NCBI GenBank assembly: GCA_964627605.1
Contig: CAZVGZ010000001.1
Span: 1 to 64,000, forward strand
From: CAZVGZ01 sp964627605
GTDB lineage: Bacteria; Latescibacterota; MWCZ01; CAZVGZ01
Length of the DNA: 64,000 bases
Direction of reading: 5' to 3'
The notes under the pieces were generated by a model, which was given only the letters and a program-made list of their open reading frames with translations, did no database searches and was not told the DNA's origin. The stretch's first letter is position 1. The number at the start of each line of letters is the position of its first letter. Below, one piece after another: positions 35,519-44,738 of this stretch. Both the position numbers and the translations under genes were made by a program.

Positions 35519-36379
35519 CTACCCAAATCTCTGTATAATCGCGTCGGATATCTGATCGGGAGCGTTCTCCTGGATGTAGTGCTTGGCGTTTTCGAGCGGC
35601 ACTGTCACCACATCGGAGAACATGGATTGCCATGTGGGGATAAAAGCCTTGGGCGGAAATCCAAAATCCTTCATTCCCCAAGTCAGAAGAAGCGGCTTGC
35701 CTCCCAAGACGTCTGGCACCCTCTCCACCAGTGTTTGCAACCACGGGTCAGCGTCTATGATCTGCTTGGGAAACTCTGCGGCCCCCAAGCGAGCCACTGG
35801 CTCTGGCTGCGTGGCGCGGTAGTGCTCCATCTCCTCAGGTGAAAGTTTTTTGGAGGTGGCCATGGGGATCATCCGGTTGACGAAAAAATTCTGGTCGATG
35901 ATTTTGCGTTGGATGTACTGTGTTGACATGATTTTCGAAAAGAGCCTCATCATCGTAGTTTCAGCGGGCCAACACCAGGTGTTCCCTATTACCAGTCCTT
36001 GAATCCGGTCGGGACTGGACAGGGCGGTGTCGATGCCGATAGGCCCACCCCAATCCTGCGCCATTATTATCAGATCAGTCAGCTCGAGATGGCTCACTAG
36101 AGACTTCACCACCTGCGCCTGCTCAGCACTTGTATATCCATAGCCCTGAGGTCGGTCCGACAGGCCGAACCCTGGGTAGTCAGGGGCGATTAGACGAAAC
36201 CGACCCTTGAGATTGTTTATGATGTGGCGGTACAGAAAACTCCATGTCGGGTTGCCGTGAAGAAGCAGTATCGATTGCCCCTCTCCCTCATCCACGTAGT
36301 GGACCCGACCAACTTCGCTGTCAAACCATTTGGGCTCAAATGGGTACAGCTCTTCAGACGGTGTGAAAGTGATCCTCAT
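35519..36379 (-). CDS. Haloalkane dehalogenase-like alpha/beta hydrolase
   Basis: A 286-residue alpha/beta hydrolase with the haloalkane dehalogenase pattern. The nucleophile is Asp109 in AQDWGGPIG, followed by Trp110, the usual first halide ligand; Asn43 in HGNPTWSFLYR is the second candidate ligand. The acid Asp is in LTWGMKDFGF and the general-base His in LENAKHYIQENAPD. Genuine dehalogenases release halide by water attack on an ester intermediate, but some relatives act otherwise, so substrate is not assured. The ATG at 36379 has GGAGG seven bases upstream; the open frame begins at 36421. No TM helix or signal is apparent. Confidence 0.85.
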   Translation of the reverse strand: MRITFTPSEELYPFEPKWFDSEVGRVHYVDEGEGQSILLLHGNPTWSFLYRHIINNLKGRFRLIAPDYPGFGLSDRPQGYGYTSAEQAQVVKSLVSHLELTDLIIMAQDWGGPIGIDTALSSPDRIQGLVIGNTWCWPAETTMMRLFSKIMSTQYIQRKIIDQNFFVNRMIPMATSKKLSPEEMEHYRATQPEPVARLGAAEFPKQIIDADPWLQTLVERVPDVLGGKPLLLTWGMKDFGFPPKAFIPTWQSMFSDVVTVPLENAKHYIQENAPDQISDAIIQRFG

Positions 36380-36568
36380 AAAGTGCCTCCTCCAACAGCG
36401 ATCAGCTGCGACCACGCGCAAGACTAATCCCCCCCCCTCAATACCGCAAGGATACGGGTTTACCGCAGGGTTGTCAATCGTGAGGTAGGCGCAAACTCAA
36501 GCGCTGTGCGGTTCACCTGGGCATCAAGCTGTCTTACTATTGAGGCTCACCCGAAAAAAGGTAGCAGG

Positions 36569-38161
36569 ATGTACGATATAGTTATACGTCGCGGGCGAAT
36601 TGTCGATGGCACCGGCTCGCCTTGGTACGTAGGCGATGTTGCGGTGGCAGGAGACAGAATCGCTGCGGTCGGGCGTCTTGACGACGGAGCAGCGCATGTG
36701 ACGATTGATGCAGACGGAAAAGTGATCTGTCCTGGTTTCATAGACATGCACACCCACAGCGACCTAGTACATCTGGCAGAACCCGACGCCACACCGAGAG
36801 TAATGCAGGGGGTAACCACCGATGTCATCGGGCAGGACGGGCTCTCCTACGCGCCTGTCAATGACAAAACACTGCAATACTTCCGCCGCCACTTGGCTGC
36901 GTTTAACGGGGACCCTGAAGAGCTTTCTTACGACTGGCGGACGATCGATGATTTTCTGTGTCGCTACGACGGTGCGGCGTCGATCAACATAGCATATCTG
37001 GTGCCCCACGGCTGTGTGCAAGCTTTGGTGATGGGCGGTGTTGATGATCGGCGACCCACTGAGGGAGAGATGCGCCGAATGCGCGAACTGGTCGCGCAGG
37101 GGATGCTCGACGGCGCATGTGGCCTGTCAACCGGCTTGACCTACGCGCCGTGCAGTTTTGCATCCACGGATGAGCTTGTTGAGCTGTGCAGCGCCACGGC
37201 GGAGTACGACGGCGCTTTCCTGCCACACCTGCGCAGCTATGGTAGTGACGTGATTCAAGCGATTGACGAGGCTGTCGATATCGCGGAAAAATCGGGAGTT
37301 GCGCTCCACTTTACCCATCATCAGGTTGTGTTTCCTATCAACGAGCACCGGGTCAAGGAGTATCTGGGGGTCATCGACGACGCACGTAATCGTGGGATGG
37401 ACGCCACCTGTGACTCATACTGCTACGTCGCTGGATCGACTTTCATTCGGGGGTTCTTGCCGGGATGGACGCAGTCGATGGGGTTGGACGAGTTCGCCGA
37501 TGCGTTGAGTGACAGCTCGACGCGCGAGAAGATTCGAGAACAGGTCGAGGTGACCGGGTGCGACGGGTCTCACGGCGTGCCTATGGACTGGAGTAGGGTA
37601 CAGATCAGCAATGTGAAGTCGGCTGAGAGTGGGGAGTGGATCGGGATGAGAGTTGATGATGCGGCGAAACAGTCTGGATCATCGACATTCGATTTTGTCG
37701 CCGAACTTCTACTGGCGAATGAAGGTGAGGTGTCATGCGTCGCTTTTTTCGGTTTTGAGGAGGCGGTGCAGACGATAATGGCGCATCCGGCGCACATGGT
37801 CGGCTCAGATGGAATCCTCACAGGCGAGAAACCGCACCCAAGGGCGTGGGGCTGTCATGCGCGATATCTGGGGAGATACGCCAGGGAGTTGGGGGTGTTG
37901 ACGATGGAGGAAGCGGTCAGAAAAATGACCGCAGCGCCAGCCGCCAAACTTGGACTAAGCGATCGTGGTCTTATCAAACGTGGCTTAGCTGCTGATATCG
38001 TGGTATTCGACCCTGACACTGTCATCGACACCGCGACATTCGACGACCCCAAACAGCACCCGGTCGGAGTCAGCCACGTCATCGTCAACGGTCAACAGGT
38101 CTTAGACAACGGTGTCCACACTCACGTCAGAGCCGGTCGAGCACTTCGCAGGGGACGCTGA
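36569..38161 (+). CDS. N-acyl-D-amino-acid deacylase-family amidohydrolase
   Basis: A 530-residue amidohydrolase of the D-aminoacylase family. The N-terminal beta-sandwich begins MYDIVIRRGRIVDGTG; metal-binding HTHSD has His61 and His63; ALHFTHHQV and MVGSDGILTGEKPHPR carry further conserved His and Asp. In classical D-aminoacylase the segment after VTT has a Cys that bridges metal (NCG); here it is IGQDGLS with Gln89-Asp90-Gly91, so the centre may be altered or use Asp. It cleaves N-acyl-D-amino acids or related imides. The start is ATG at 36569 with AAGGTAGCAGG just upstream; the open frame extends to 36506. Confidence 0.88.
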   Translation: MYDIVIRRGRIVDGTGSPWYVGDVAVAGDRIAAVGRLDDGAAHVTIDADGKVICPGFIDMHTHSDLVHLAEPDATPRVMQGVTTDVIGQDGLSYAPVNDKTLQYFRRHLAAFNGDPEELSYDWRTIDDFLCRYDGAASINIAYLVPHGCVQALVMGGVDDRRPTEGEMRRMRELVAQGMLDGACGLSTGLTYAPCSFASTDELVELCSATAEYDGAFLPHLRSYGSDVIQAIDEAVDIAEKSGVALHFTHHQVVFPINEHRVKEYLGVIDDARNRGMDATCDSYCYVAGSTFIRGFLPGWTQSMGLDEFADALSDSSTREKIREQVEVTGCDGSHGVPMDWSRVQISNVKSAESGEWIGMRVDDAAKQSGSSTFDFVAELLLANEGEVSCVAFFGFEEAVQTIMAHPAHMVGSDGILTGEKPHPRAWGCHARYLGRYARELGVLTMEEAVRKMTAAPAAKLGLSDRGLIKRGLAADIVVFDPDTVIDTATFDDPKQHPVGVSHVIVNGQQVLDNGVHTHVRAGRALRRGR

Positions 38162-38199
38162 CTAGCCGCTACGAATCGCCGCCGTCGGTGTATGGAAAC

Positions 38200-38465
38200 T
38201 CATTGATTCGGTTGACAGTAGCCACTGTCTTCACGCCTACCTGGAGTCACAGGAGTCCGCAGGCATCTCTGCTGAGATGTTTGATGAGTTCTTGATGCCA
38301 CATTTCATGAAGCTCGCGAGCAGATTCAAGTTTCTGAAATTCGGTTGCTGCGAAGCCGTCCACGATCTGATCCCTTCTTTGCAGCGACTGCCCGGCCTGC
38401 GCAAAGTGAGTGTTACGCCGTGGTGCGATATGCAGCCGCGCTCCGACTGTTTTTTCCGCTATTGA
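38200..38465 (+). pseudogene. Remnant of a URO-D family gene
   Basis: A fragment of about 85 codons in one frame reads AYLESQESAGISAEMFDEF, then LKFGCCEAVHDLIPSLQRLP and LRKVSVTPWCDMQP. The GCCE...LPxLRKVSVSPW pattern is a hallmark of the C-terminal third of one URO-D subfamily. The N-terminal two thirds are absent and the text degrades past 38465, with hints of the continuation in another frame. It lies directly after the deacylase gene and before the end of the NACHT gene, in a gap of 384 bases that holds nothing else I can identify. Confidence 0.6.
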
Positions 38466-38545
38466 GGAGACTCAAAGGGTTTTGCGGTCCGAACTCCTCA
38501 CCTGATGAGCTTCCTAGACCGACCTTTTCGAGCAGCGATCGCAAT

Positions 38546-41500
38546 CTACTCGCTATCAGTCGCCCCATCCTCGGCCCAAGGGTACAGCGGTGTCGGCAAG
38601 CCAATCTCGTCAGGCCAGATGGTCTTGCCGAGCCGCTCGGCGAGATGTTCGCTCACGAGGTAGAGCGCGTCGGCGACATCGCTTGTGGCCAGCTCTTTTG
38701 TAATCGAATAGAGAAGCTCCTGCTGGTTTGGTAGGTCCACGACTTTTCTGAGAGTCTGGCAAACCGACGAGCGGACCTCCAACGGCAACTGGCTGTCGCC
38801 GAGGATGTCCAGTATCACCGAGGTCGCGCCATCACCTCCAACGGTTGTCAGCGCCGCCCCAGCCTCCATACGAACGCTCAGCGGCAACTGCGAGTTTTCC
38901 AACCCTTTCTGCAAGTCGGTCTGGACGCTGGAGTCTCCCAATGCACCAAGCAGGCTCGCCGCAAGCTCCAACCCTATCGAGTCGGTACCACCGCTTCTGA
39001 AAAGCTCAAGTGCGCGGTCGATGGTGTGTCTGTTGCCTATCCCTTTCAGTCCGTCAGCGGCGTGACGCCTCAAATAGGGACGCGCCTTCTGGTCGGCAAC
39101 GATCTCCAGCATCTCGTCTGCCGCGTCCTCATACGCTAGCCCACCAAGTGCAACCAACAGCCTCATCCTCAAAGGAGCGTCTACCTGACCCGATGCGGCG
39201 ATCGCTTCTAGCCGATCCCGCACCCGCTCGTCTGAAATGCTAATGAGCGTCTCCGCCAGGACCACCCGGACCGCATAGTCTACAGATTCCTCAGCGACAA
39301 GTTCAGTCAGCCGTGGAGTGTGAACCGTGGGCCCCCACTGAACCAGCGCCGACGCTAGGCCAATCCTGACCGATGGGGTCAGCCGCTCGTCAGCTAGAAG
39401 CTCCACTAGTTTGTCCGCCCATCCTTCAGGATCCAGGCGACCCAAAGCGTGGGCGATTTCGGCTCTGAGCGTGGCGTCCACATGCCAATCCGACAGAGCC
39501 GCCAGAACCTCGTCCATCAAGCCGGTGGGGCCCAACGTGCGCAACGCTCCTGCAACCGCTCCACGCACGCTGCCTGGAACACCCTGAGCCAAAAGTATTC
39601 TCGTCAACATCGTGGCCGCATCCTGGGTACCGAGCGTCGCCAGCGCCCCGGCTGCCGCTGCTCTGACAGATGGAGGAACGCTCTCCCCATCCACGAGCCG
39701 CTCCAGTCCGGTGGCCACGGTGGCGTCGCCTAGGTCTCCAAGGGCATGCACGAGGCGAACGCGAACAGAGGCCTCAAGATCCTCGACCAACACAAGATCG
39801 GCGATGGTAGGGCTGACGCCGGCGACCCTTGATGTTCTAAGCGCTTCGGCTATACCGCACCTGGTCAACTCGTCGAGCGACTTGTCGCCTGCCATCTCCA
39901 ACAGTTTGCCAGCGATATTCGGGTCCGACAGCCTTGCCAACCGGAACGCCGCCTGCTCGCGGTGACGATGGTAGGTTCCCACCTGGAGCAGCAGGATCAG
40001 CTCGTCAACGACCAGCATCCTCAGGAATGGATCGATTCCCGACCCCTCAGCCAAGCATTCTCCTGCCAGAAGCAGGTTAGTACGAAACAGGTCCTCCGGC
40101 TCTAGGAGAAGCGCCCTGACTACCTGAGTGCAGTCGTCCCTGCCTGCGAAAAGCCTCAATACTTCTTGCCACCAAGGTCTGTGCCTTTGTTGAATGACAG
40201 CCGACAGAGGCACCCGCCGCTCAATAGATTCCGACGCAAAAAACTCCTGGAGGGCAAAATGTTGGAACCGGTATCGGCCTGGGGCGCTATCCCGCAAAAG
40301 CCCATGGTGGGTGACAAGCTCAGAAACGATCTCTTCGCCGGTCTCGCCAACAAGTCCGATCTCCGGAAGCAGGTCGCCCAAACTGGACAGTAAATCATCC
40401 GCGGCAACGTCTTGGCTCCCGCTCAGGTGCAGTTGCCACGCCACTCGCCTCAAAAGCTCTTCTTTATGTTCCGGCAGAAACTGCGGGTGTCTATCTCGGC
40501 CCCTGGAGCTGTCCCACTCGACAAGCAGAAGGTCGGCGCAACGCCTATATAGGTCAGCCCGGCGCTGAGGCAGTCCACCTCTGCGCTGGAAGACAAGACA
40601 TATTAGCGCCAAGAGCAGAGGGGTCGAGATGAGCGTCAGCAAGCTTGGGAAACGATCAAGCTCCGCTAAGAGCTGCTCGCCCAACTCAGGGGTCTGGGTG
40701 AACCATGATTCGACAAACCTGTGTACGTCCTCGCTGTCAAACCCGGTGGTCTGCCAGATTGCGAACGCTCCTTCTAAGCGACTGAACCTCTCTGGGGTCG
40801 CACGCCTGCAGGTTGCGACCATCAGCGCCGACGGAAACCGCTCGGCCATCGCCTCCATCACCCTTAGCACACCTTCAAGCCGATCCTGAGTCTCCTCGTC
40901 TGTGGGGCCGCTGATCTCATCAAGTCCGTCCCATAGAATCGCCGCGCTACCGTCGGCTAACCTTTCGGCTGCATAGGCCGCCACGGCGTCTACGGAATCA
41001 TCTGCTTCTTCCGAAAGAAGCGGCTCTGCAAGTGACCTAAGCAGGTGGACAAACGGGTCTTCGTCTTCTGACGGCGGACGAAATTCGAACAGTTCGATAT
41101 AGAGTGGCAGACCAACACTGTTTGGGCTGGACATCTGGACGGCCAGATGTCTGAGCATTGTCGTCTTACCAGCCCCTACGTCGCCGGTGACCACAACGCG
41201 CCTGCTTCGCCTGAGCACATCATCAGGTGTATGGCGCGCGGTGCTCTGCGCATCTACTATCTGGTCTCGATGTCTTGGGTCGTCTGCCGCATCCAACTCA
41301 GCGTCTGGGTCTGCTACCTCGCTCTCTGGCCCGTGGACCCGAACCAAGCGGGCAGGGATATAGGTCCCCTCCAAATCCAACGGCTGTCCCATATCCAGAA
41401 TCCGCACATGGCGCAGCCTTTCGGACAGCCTCGCGCAGTAGTCTTCCACAGCCTCCTGGGCCGCCGGTGCTATGTCTCTAATCGGTGGGGTCAAAGTCAC

Positions 41501-42157
41501 TGCGAGGGCCGGATGTTCCAAACGTCCGACGAACGTCGTTTTGGTTGGCATGGACAAAACCGCGCGCCGAACAAGAGTATGCCACGCTTGACGCGACGCG
41601 AGCCCGGCCAATGCCAGCGCTGTTAGCCCCAATCCCACGCTCCCGCCGGTGGAGAGGCCAACTGAGGAGACCGCTTCCCCCACCGTGCCCCAAACCGCGT
41701 CCAGCAGAAGCAAGACCCCTAGAACCGAAGCTCCAGCCATTACCCCTGCCCGCAACCTGGCGAACCAATCGGCTTCGACAACCCTCCAGACATTCAGAGC
41801 GAACGGATATGCCCGTCTGTGGGGCATATCAACGTCTGCCCCCACAGAAAACGTCACCGGTACACTCCTGCTCACCCGTCCCGGGTTGTCGGCTTCCACA
41901 CAGTGGACTCCATCACCCTCAGCACCGTGGCTCACGACTGTCACAGATTTCGGAATGTTGTATTCGACCCGCAGGCGCGGACTCCGTGGCGGCAGAACCA
42001 GGCCAGGTACCGTTACGTCTTTGCCGGGGCTTAGTGTGCGGGGAACGCCGATGGCCTCAAGAGCACCTTCGCCGGACCATGAGACCGACGTCTGAGACCG
42101 TACCCCAACTCCGTCGGCGTCATAGAAAATGCAGGTACAGCTGCCGGTTCCGGCCAT
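38546..42157 (-). CDS. Membrane-anchored NACHT-family STAND NTPase with HEAT-like repeats
   Basis: A 1203-residue signal-transducing NTPase. Residues 1-125 are beta-rich and unassigned, with two Cys (SCTC) near the start. Two hydrophobic helices follow, about 136-157 and 170-190. The NACHT domain begins near 315: P-loop VVVTGDVGAGKTTM with Lys331, and Walker B AAILWDGLDE with Asp410, the DGLDE form diagnostic of NACHT. A winged-helix region follows (about 560-660). Residues about 745-1150 are HEAT/armadillo-like repeats of roughly 30-35 residues (LRAEIAHALGRLD; VRIGLASALVQWG; LRMRLLVALGGLA). Such STAND ATPases act as sensors that oligomerise on ligand binding; many bacterial ones defend against phage. 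No protease or nuclease effector is fused, so the TM segment may be the effector or just an anchor. The start has AGGGA five bases upstream. Confidence 0.88.
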   Translation of the reverse strand: MAGTGSCTCIFYDADGVGVRSQTSVSWSGEGALEAIGVPRTLSPGKDVTVPGLVLPPRSPRLRVEYNIPKSVTVVSHGAEGDGVHCVEADNPGRVSRSVPVTFSVGADVDMPHRRAYPFALNVWRVVEADWFARLRAGVMAGASVLGVLLLLDAVWGTVGEAVSSVGLSTGGSVGLGLTALALAGLASRQAWHTLVRRAVLSMPTKTTFVGRLEHPALAVTLTPPIRDIAPAAQEAVEDYCARLSERLRHVRILDMGQPLDLEGTYIPARLVRVHGPESEVADPDAELDAADDPRHRDQIVDAQSTARHTPDDVLRRSRRVVVTGDVGAGKTTMLRHLAVQMSSPNSVGLPLYIELFEFRPPSEDEDPFVHLLRSLAEPLLSEEADDSVDAVAAYAAERLADGSAAILWDGLDEISGPTDEETQDRLEGVLRVMEAMAERFPSALMVATCRRATPERFSRLEGAFAIWQTTGFDSEDVHRFVESWFTQTPELGEQLLAELDRFPSLLTLISTPLLLALICLVFQRRGGLPQRRADLYRRCADLLLVEWDSSRGRDRHPQFLPEHKEELLRRVAWQLHLSGSQDVAADDLLSSLGDLLPEIGLVGETGEEIVSELVTHHGLLRDSAPGRYRFQHFALQEFFASESIERRVPLSAVIQQRHRPWWQEVLRLFAGRDDCTQVVRALLLEPEDLFRTNLLLAGECLAEGSGIDPFLRMLVVDELILLLQVGTYHRHREQAAFRLARLSDPNIAGKLLEMAGDKSLDELTRCGIAEALRTSRVAGVSPTIADLVLVEDLEASVRVRLVHALGDLGDATVATGLERLVDGESVPPSVRAAAAGALATLGTQDAATMLTRILLAQGVPGSVRGAVAGALRTLGPTGLMDEVLAALSDWHVDATLRAEIAHALGRLDPEGWADKLVELLADERLTPSVRIGLASALVQWGPTVHTPRLTELVAEESVDYAVRVVLAETLISISDERVRDRLEAIAASGQVDAPLRMRLLVALGGLAYEDAADEMLEIVADQKARPYLRRHAADGLKGIGNRHTIDRALELFRSGGTDSIGLELAASLLGALGDSSVQTDLQKGLENSQLPLSVRMEAGAALTTVGGDGATSVILDILGDSQLPLEVRSSVCQTLRKVVDLPNQQELLYSITKELATSDVADALYLVSEHLAERLGKTIWPDEIGLPTPLYPWAEDGATDSE

Positions 42158-42293
42158 TGTGTCCCTCGCGGCGCTGCAGGGTTTTGTGCCGCTGGTGTTG
42201 TGGAGTAGCTGTGGAATGGGTGGAATAGAGGAGACTGCCGATCCCCCCTACCCGACGCACCCCTAATGTACGGACAGGAAGGCGGGACTGGAA

Positions 42294-42314
42294 TATCCGT
42301 TGTCAATACGGATA
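42294..42314. repeat. Short inverted repeat upstream of NACHT gene
   Basis: TATCCGT and ACGGATA form a seven-base inverted repeat around TGTCAAT, whose complement contains TTGACA on the leftward strand. It lies about 140 bases before the NACHT start and could be an operator or stem, though no matching -10 is evident. Confidence 0.3.
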
Positions 42315-42728
42315 GTGCTCAAGGGTGTCACAGCGACGAAGCGGTGTTGCAGAAGCGATTTTATGGCAGATATTGCTAACACAATAATATCAGCGCACAC
42401 TGGTGTCAGAATTTTCGCGTGGCAGTGCCATTTCAAGCTGAGCTAGTCTTGGCTGCCGTGATGTAGCAAGCCGAGGACGCATGACTCGGCTGACCTCTTT
42501 GCGCAGTTGAGAGGCCGTAATAACATGGGCAAAAAACCGTCTGATCTGTCCAGAGAGATTTCGGTGTTTAGGGCTTGGCATGGAGGCGTTCTCCCTTTGA
42601 ATCATGCGGTATACGGAAACTCTACACTGTAAAAGATACGGGTATTATGCTGACAGCGTTATGTCAGTGTTTATTTTGGTGCTAATTTTTTTTTAACCGC
42701 CTTCGTCGGCGAGGCTAATGCAAATACG

Positions 42729-42757
42729 TTGGCAGGGAAGACAGTCTCCCATATACT
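42729..42757 (+). promoter_or_regulatory. Sigma70-type promoter with dyad, upstream of MerR gene
   Basis: TTGGCA at 42729-42734, a 17-base spacer, and TATACT at 42752-42757. The spacer carries an interrupted dyad, GGGA-A-GAC-A-GTC-TCCC, exactly where MerR-family operators sit. It lies about 66 bases before the MerR-family coding start. MerR activators usually bind spacers of 19-20 bases, so a 17-base spacer would suggest repression or ordinary promoter strength. Confidence 0.6.
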
Positions 42758-42822
42758 TATTTTGGATCGGGAGATCTGAGTTTTCTGCGACTTTTGCACG
42801 TCCCAATTCTTGAGTTTGAGCC

Positions 42823-43371
42823 ATGATCCGGCGGCAGCCCAACCGCATGTACTACCGCATGCGCGATGTGAGTAAGATGACAGGTGTCGCGCAGCACACG
42901 CTGCGGGCATGGGAGGAGGGGGTTGGCCTTCTGCGCCCCCGCAGGGACACAGGCGGCAATCGCGTCTATCGCGAGGCCGACGTGAAGATAGTTCTGCTGC
43001 TAAGAGACCTGCTGCAAACTCGTGGATACACCTCTGATCAGTTCCGGGAGGCTCTCAAGGCTGGGCGGGTGTGGGTTGACGATTTGCTTGAGCGCGATCT
43101 CGACGAATGGCTGGAGGATAGGGAGGTCGATGCAGCGATTGATCTACCTGGATCGCCCAATAAATCTGGCGGCGGGGCGAAGACAGAGGCGGTGCAACAG
43201 CCAGGCCGTGGGGTCACGGAGGATAGCGCTGCTAAGGAGGAGGAAGTAGATCAGTCAAGCGCGGAGGGCGACACTGCCTCAATTGATGCTGCCAAAACCC
43301 AATGGATTAAGGAGCTCGACGAGATCAAGCAGAAGCTGCGCGATCTGCTAGCGAAGGTTGAATCCTCCTAG
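42823..43371 (+). CDS. MerR-family transcriptional regulator
   Basis: A 182-residue DNA-binding protein. Residues about 9-77 are a MerR winged helix: YYRMRDVSKMTGVAQHTLRAWEE, then RPRRDTGGNRVYREADVKIV and LLRDLLQTRGYTSDQFREAL. The usual Arg-Tyr-Trp of RYYEE is replaced by RAWEE. The middle (130-160) is acidic and probably disordered, and the end has a coiled coil (WIKELDEIKQKLRDLLAKV) for dimerisation. There are no conserved Cys residues for metals, so a small-molecule or protein signal is likely. A good promoter with a dyad lies upstream. It is divergent from the NACHT gene and convergent with folP (8 bases). Confidence 0.85.
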   Translation: MIRRQPNRMYYRMRDVSKMTGVAQHTLRAWEEGVGLLRPRRDTGGNRVYREADVKIVLLLRDLLQTRGYTSDQFREALKAGRVWVDDLLERDLDEWLEDREVDAAIDLPGSPNKSGGGAKTEAVQQPGRGVTEDSAAKEEEVDQSSAEGDTASIDAAKTQWIKELDEIKQKLRDLLAKVESS

Positions 43372-43379
43372 ACTCATCC

Positions 43380-44255
43380 TCACCCTCCAGTTCCGCCGCT
43401 CCTTGTGCCAGGCGGCCACCCCTTTACGATCGCATCAGACACCTCCACCGCCCTTTTGGTTGCCATCACGTCATGGACCCTCACCACACTCGCTCCGTTA
43501 TACGCCGCCACCACAGCGCAGGCCACAGAACCCTCAAGACGGTCGTCCACCGGCAGGTCCAACACCTGTCCGATGAAACCTTTGCGGGACGGCCCGATCA
43601 GTATCGGCAGTCCGAGGGATGAAAACTCACTCAGCCGGTTCAAGATCGCCAGCGATGGCCCAGGCTCGCCGCTGACGAATGCGCCCATCCCCGGATCAAC
43701 GATGATCCGTTCTCTCCTGACGCCAGATTTTTCGGCCGCTGATATCCGCTCTTCGAAAAACCGCTTGATATGATCTATCACGTCGTCGTATTCCACATGT
43801 TGCCTGGTTGTCGGCGACGCGGCGTCCTTTGAGTACATCAACACGACAAAACAGTCTGAATCAGCGATAGTAGGTGCCATCTCTCTATCACCGCGAAACG
43901 CCGTTATGTCGTTTATTAGCGCCGCACCGCTCTTGATAGCCGCCCAGGCGACCGCGGCCTTACGGGTGTCCACGGACACTATGATGCCCTTGTCGGCGAT
44001 CTCATGGACTGCAGGCACTATCCTCGTGATTTCGTCTTTTTCGGTGATTGGCGCGGCTCCAGGTGCGGAGCTCTCGCCTCCTACATCGATTATCGACGCC
44101 CCTTCCCGAACCATCTCATCAGCGCTGTGGACCGCATCTTCGGTTTTGAGAAATGCGCCGCCATCGGAAAAAGAATCTGGTGTAACGTTTAGGATGCCCA
44201 TTATGATTGTCTGTGGGCCGGTTAGCAGCTCGGCCAATCGCTCGGTCGGTGTCAT
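43380..44255 (-). CDS. folP: Dihydropteroate synthase
   Basis: Condenses para-aminobenzoate with the pterin pyrophosphate to give dihydropteroate in folate synthesis. The 291-residue TIM barrel has all conserved loops: GILNVTPDSFSDGG, IIDVGGESSAPGA (family GGESTRPGA), SVDTRKA, INDITAF, VDPGMGAF and GPSRKGFIG. The STRP segment reads SSAP, a variation in a pterin-site loop where sulfonamide resistance can arise. It stands as a single leftward gene; folK and folB are not adjacent. Convergent with the MerR gene. Confidence 0.94.
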   Translation of the reverse strand: MTPTERLAELLTGPQTIIMGILNVTPDSFSDGGAFLKTEDAVHSADEMVREGASIIDVGGESSAPGAAPITEKDEITRIVPAVHEIADKGIIVSVDTRKAAVAWAAIKSGAALINDITAFRGDREMAPTIADSDCFVVLMYSKDAASPTTRQHVEYDDVIDHIKRFFEERISAAEKSGVRRERIIVDPGMGAFVSGEPGPSLAILNRLSEFSSLGLPILIGPSRKGFIGQVLDLPVDDRLEGSVACAVVAAYNGASVVRVHDVMATKRAVEVSDAIVKGWPPGTRSGGTGG

Positions 44256-44738
44256 AGGAAACTTCCGTTTTCTCCGACTGGCAGTCGGAGTGTCTTAACG
44301 TGAGACGTAATAGAGATAATACCGGTGATGGCGCACCGTAGGTGCAACAATAATAGCGCTGAGACGGTGGGGGCGGAACGTGCTGCCAGGCGCTGTAGCC
44401 CCTGAAATGTTTGCTGTTGGCCCTTGAAAGCGGTATTGGCCTCCGATTTGCAGCCATCGTAGTCAGGAGTATGCTGGGGCTGCCGCCAATCGGCGACATG
44501 GCAGCGGGGAGGGTGTATGTGCCGCCATCACCACATTGGTGTAGGCGTATCACAAACGCTACGGTGTATCAGAATGAGATCGAACGCGTGGGCAGTTCAA
44601 CTCGTCAGAGCTGCGATAAAGTGAGATACATGGCCGATTTAGGCCGCCATTAATGGTTGACGCGAACGCCATTTACGACTATCATCTATTGGATATAGGC
44701 AGTATGAATCTACCTGGGAAGTTGGACACGATCTAAAT
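44256..44738. other. Divergent intergenic region between folP and M23 gene
   Basis: About 480 bases between two divergent start codons. A clear promoter for the M23 gene is at 44657-44685. Nothing else was recognised; a rightward frame in 44411-44653 has no protein-like features. Confidence 0.5.
44657..44685 (+). promoter_or_regulatory. Sigma70-type promoter for the M23 peptidase gene
   Basis: TTGACG at 44657-44662, a 17-base spacer, and TATCAT at 44680-44685, about 54 bases before the coding start. Confidence 0.55.

Larger units (their letters stand above)
42158..42822. other. Gene-free region between NACHT gene and MerR gene
   Basis: About 665 bases with no credible coding region on either strand. 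It is AT-richer than its surroundings near 42370-42700. It contains a short inverted repeat near the NACHT gene (TATCCGT 42294-42300 with ACGGATA 42308-42314), overlapping a TTGACA on the leftward strand, and the MerR promoter at 42729-42757. No repeats, insertion-sequence ends or RNA gene signatures were recognised. Confidence 0.6.

Noticed and set aside
44411..44653. Rightward 80-codon frame between folP and the M23 gene
   Set aside because: No protein-like features and no ribosome site; it overlaps the region needed for divergent promoters.
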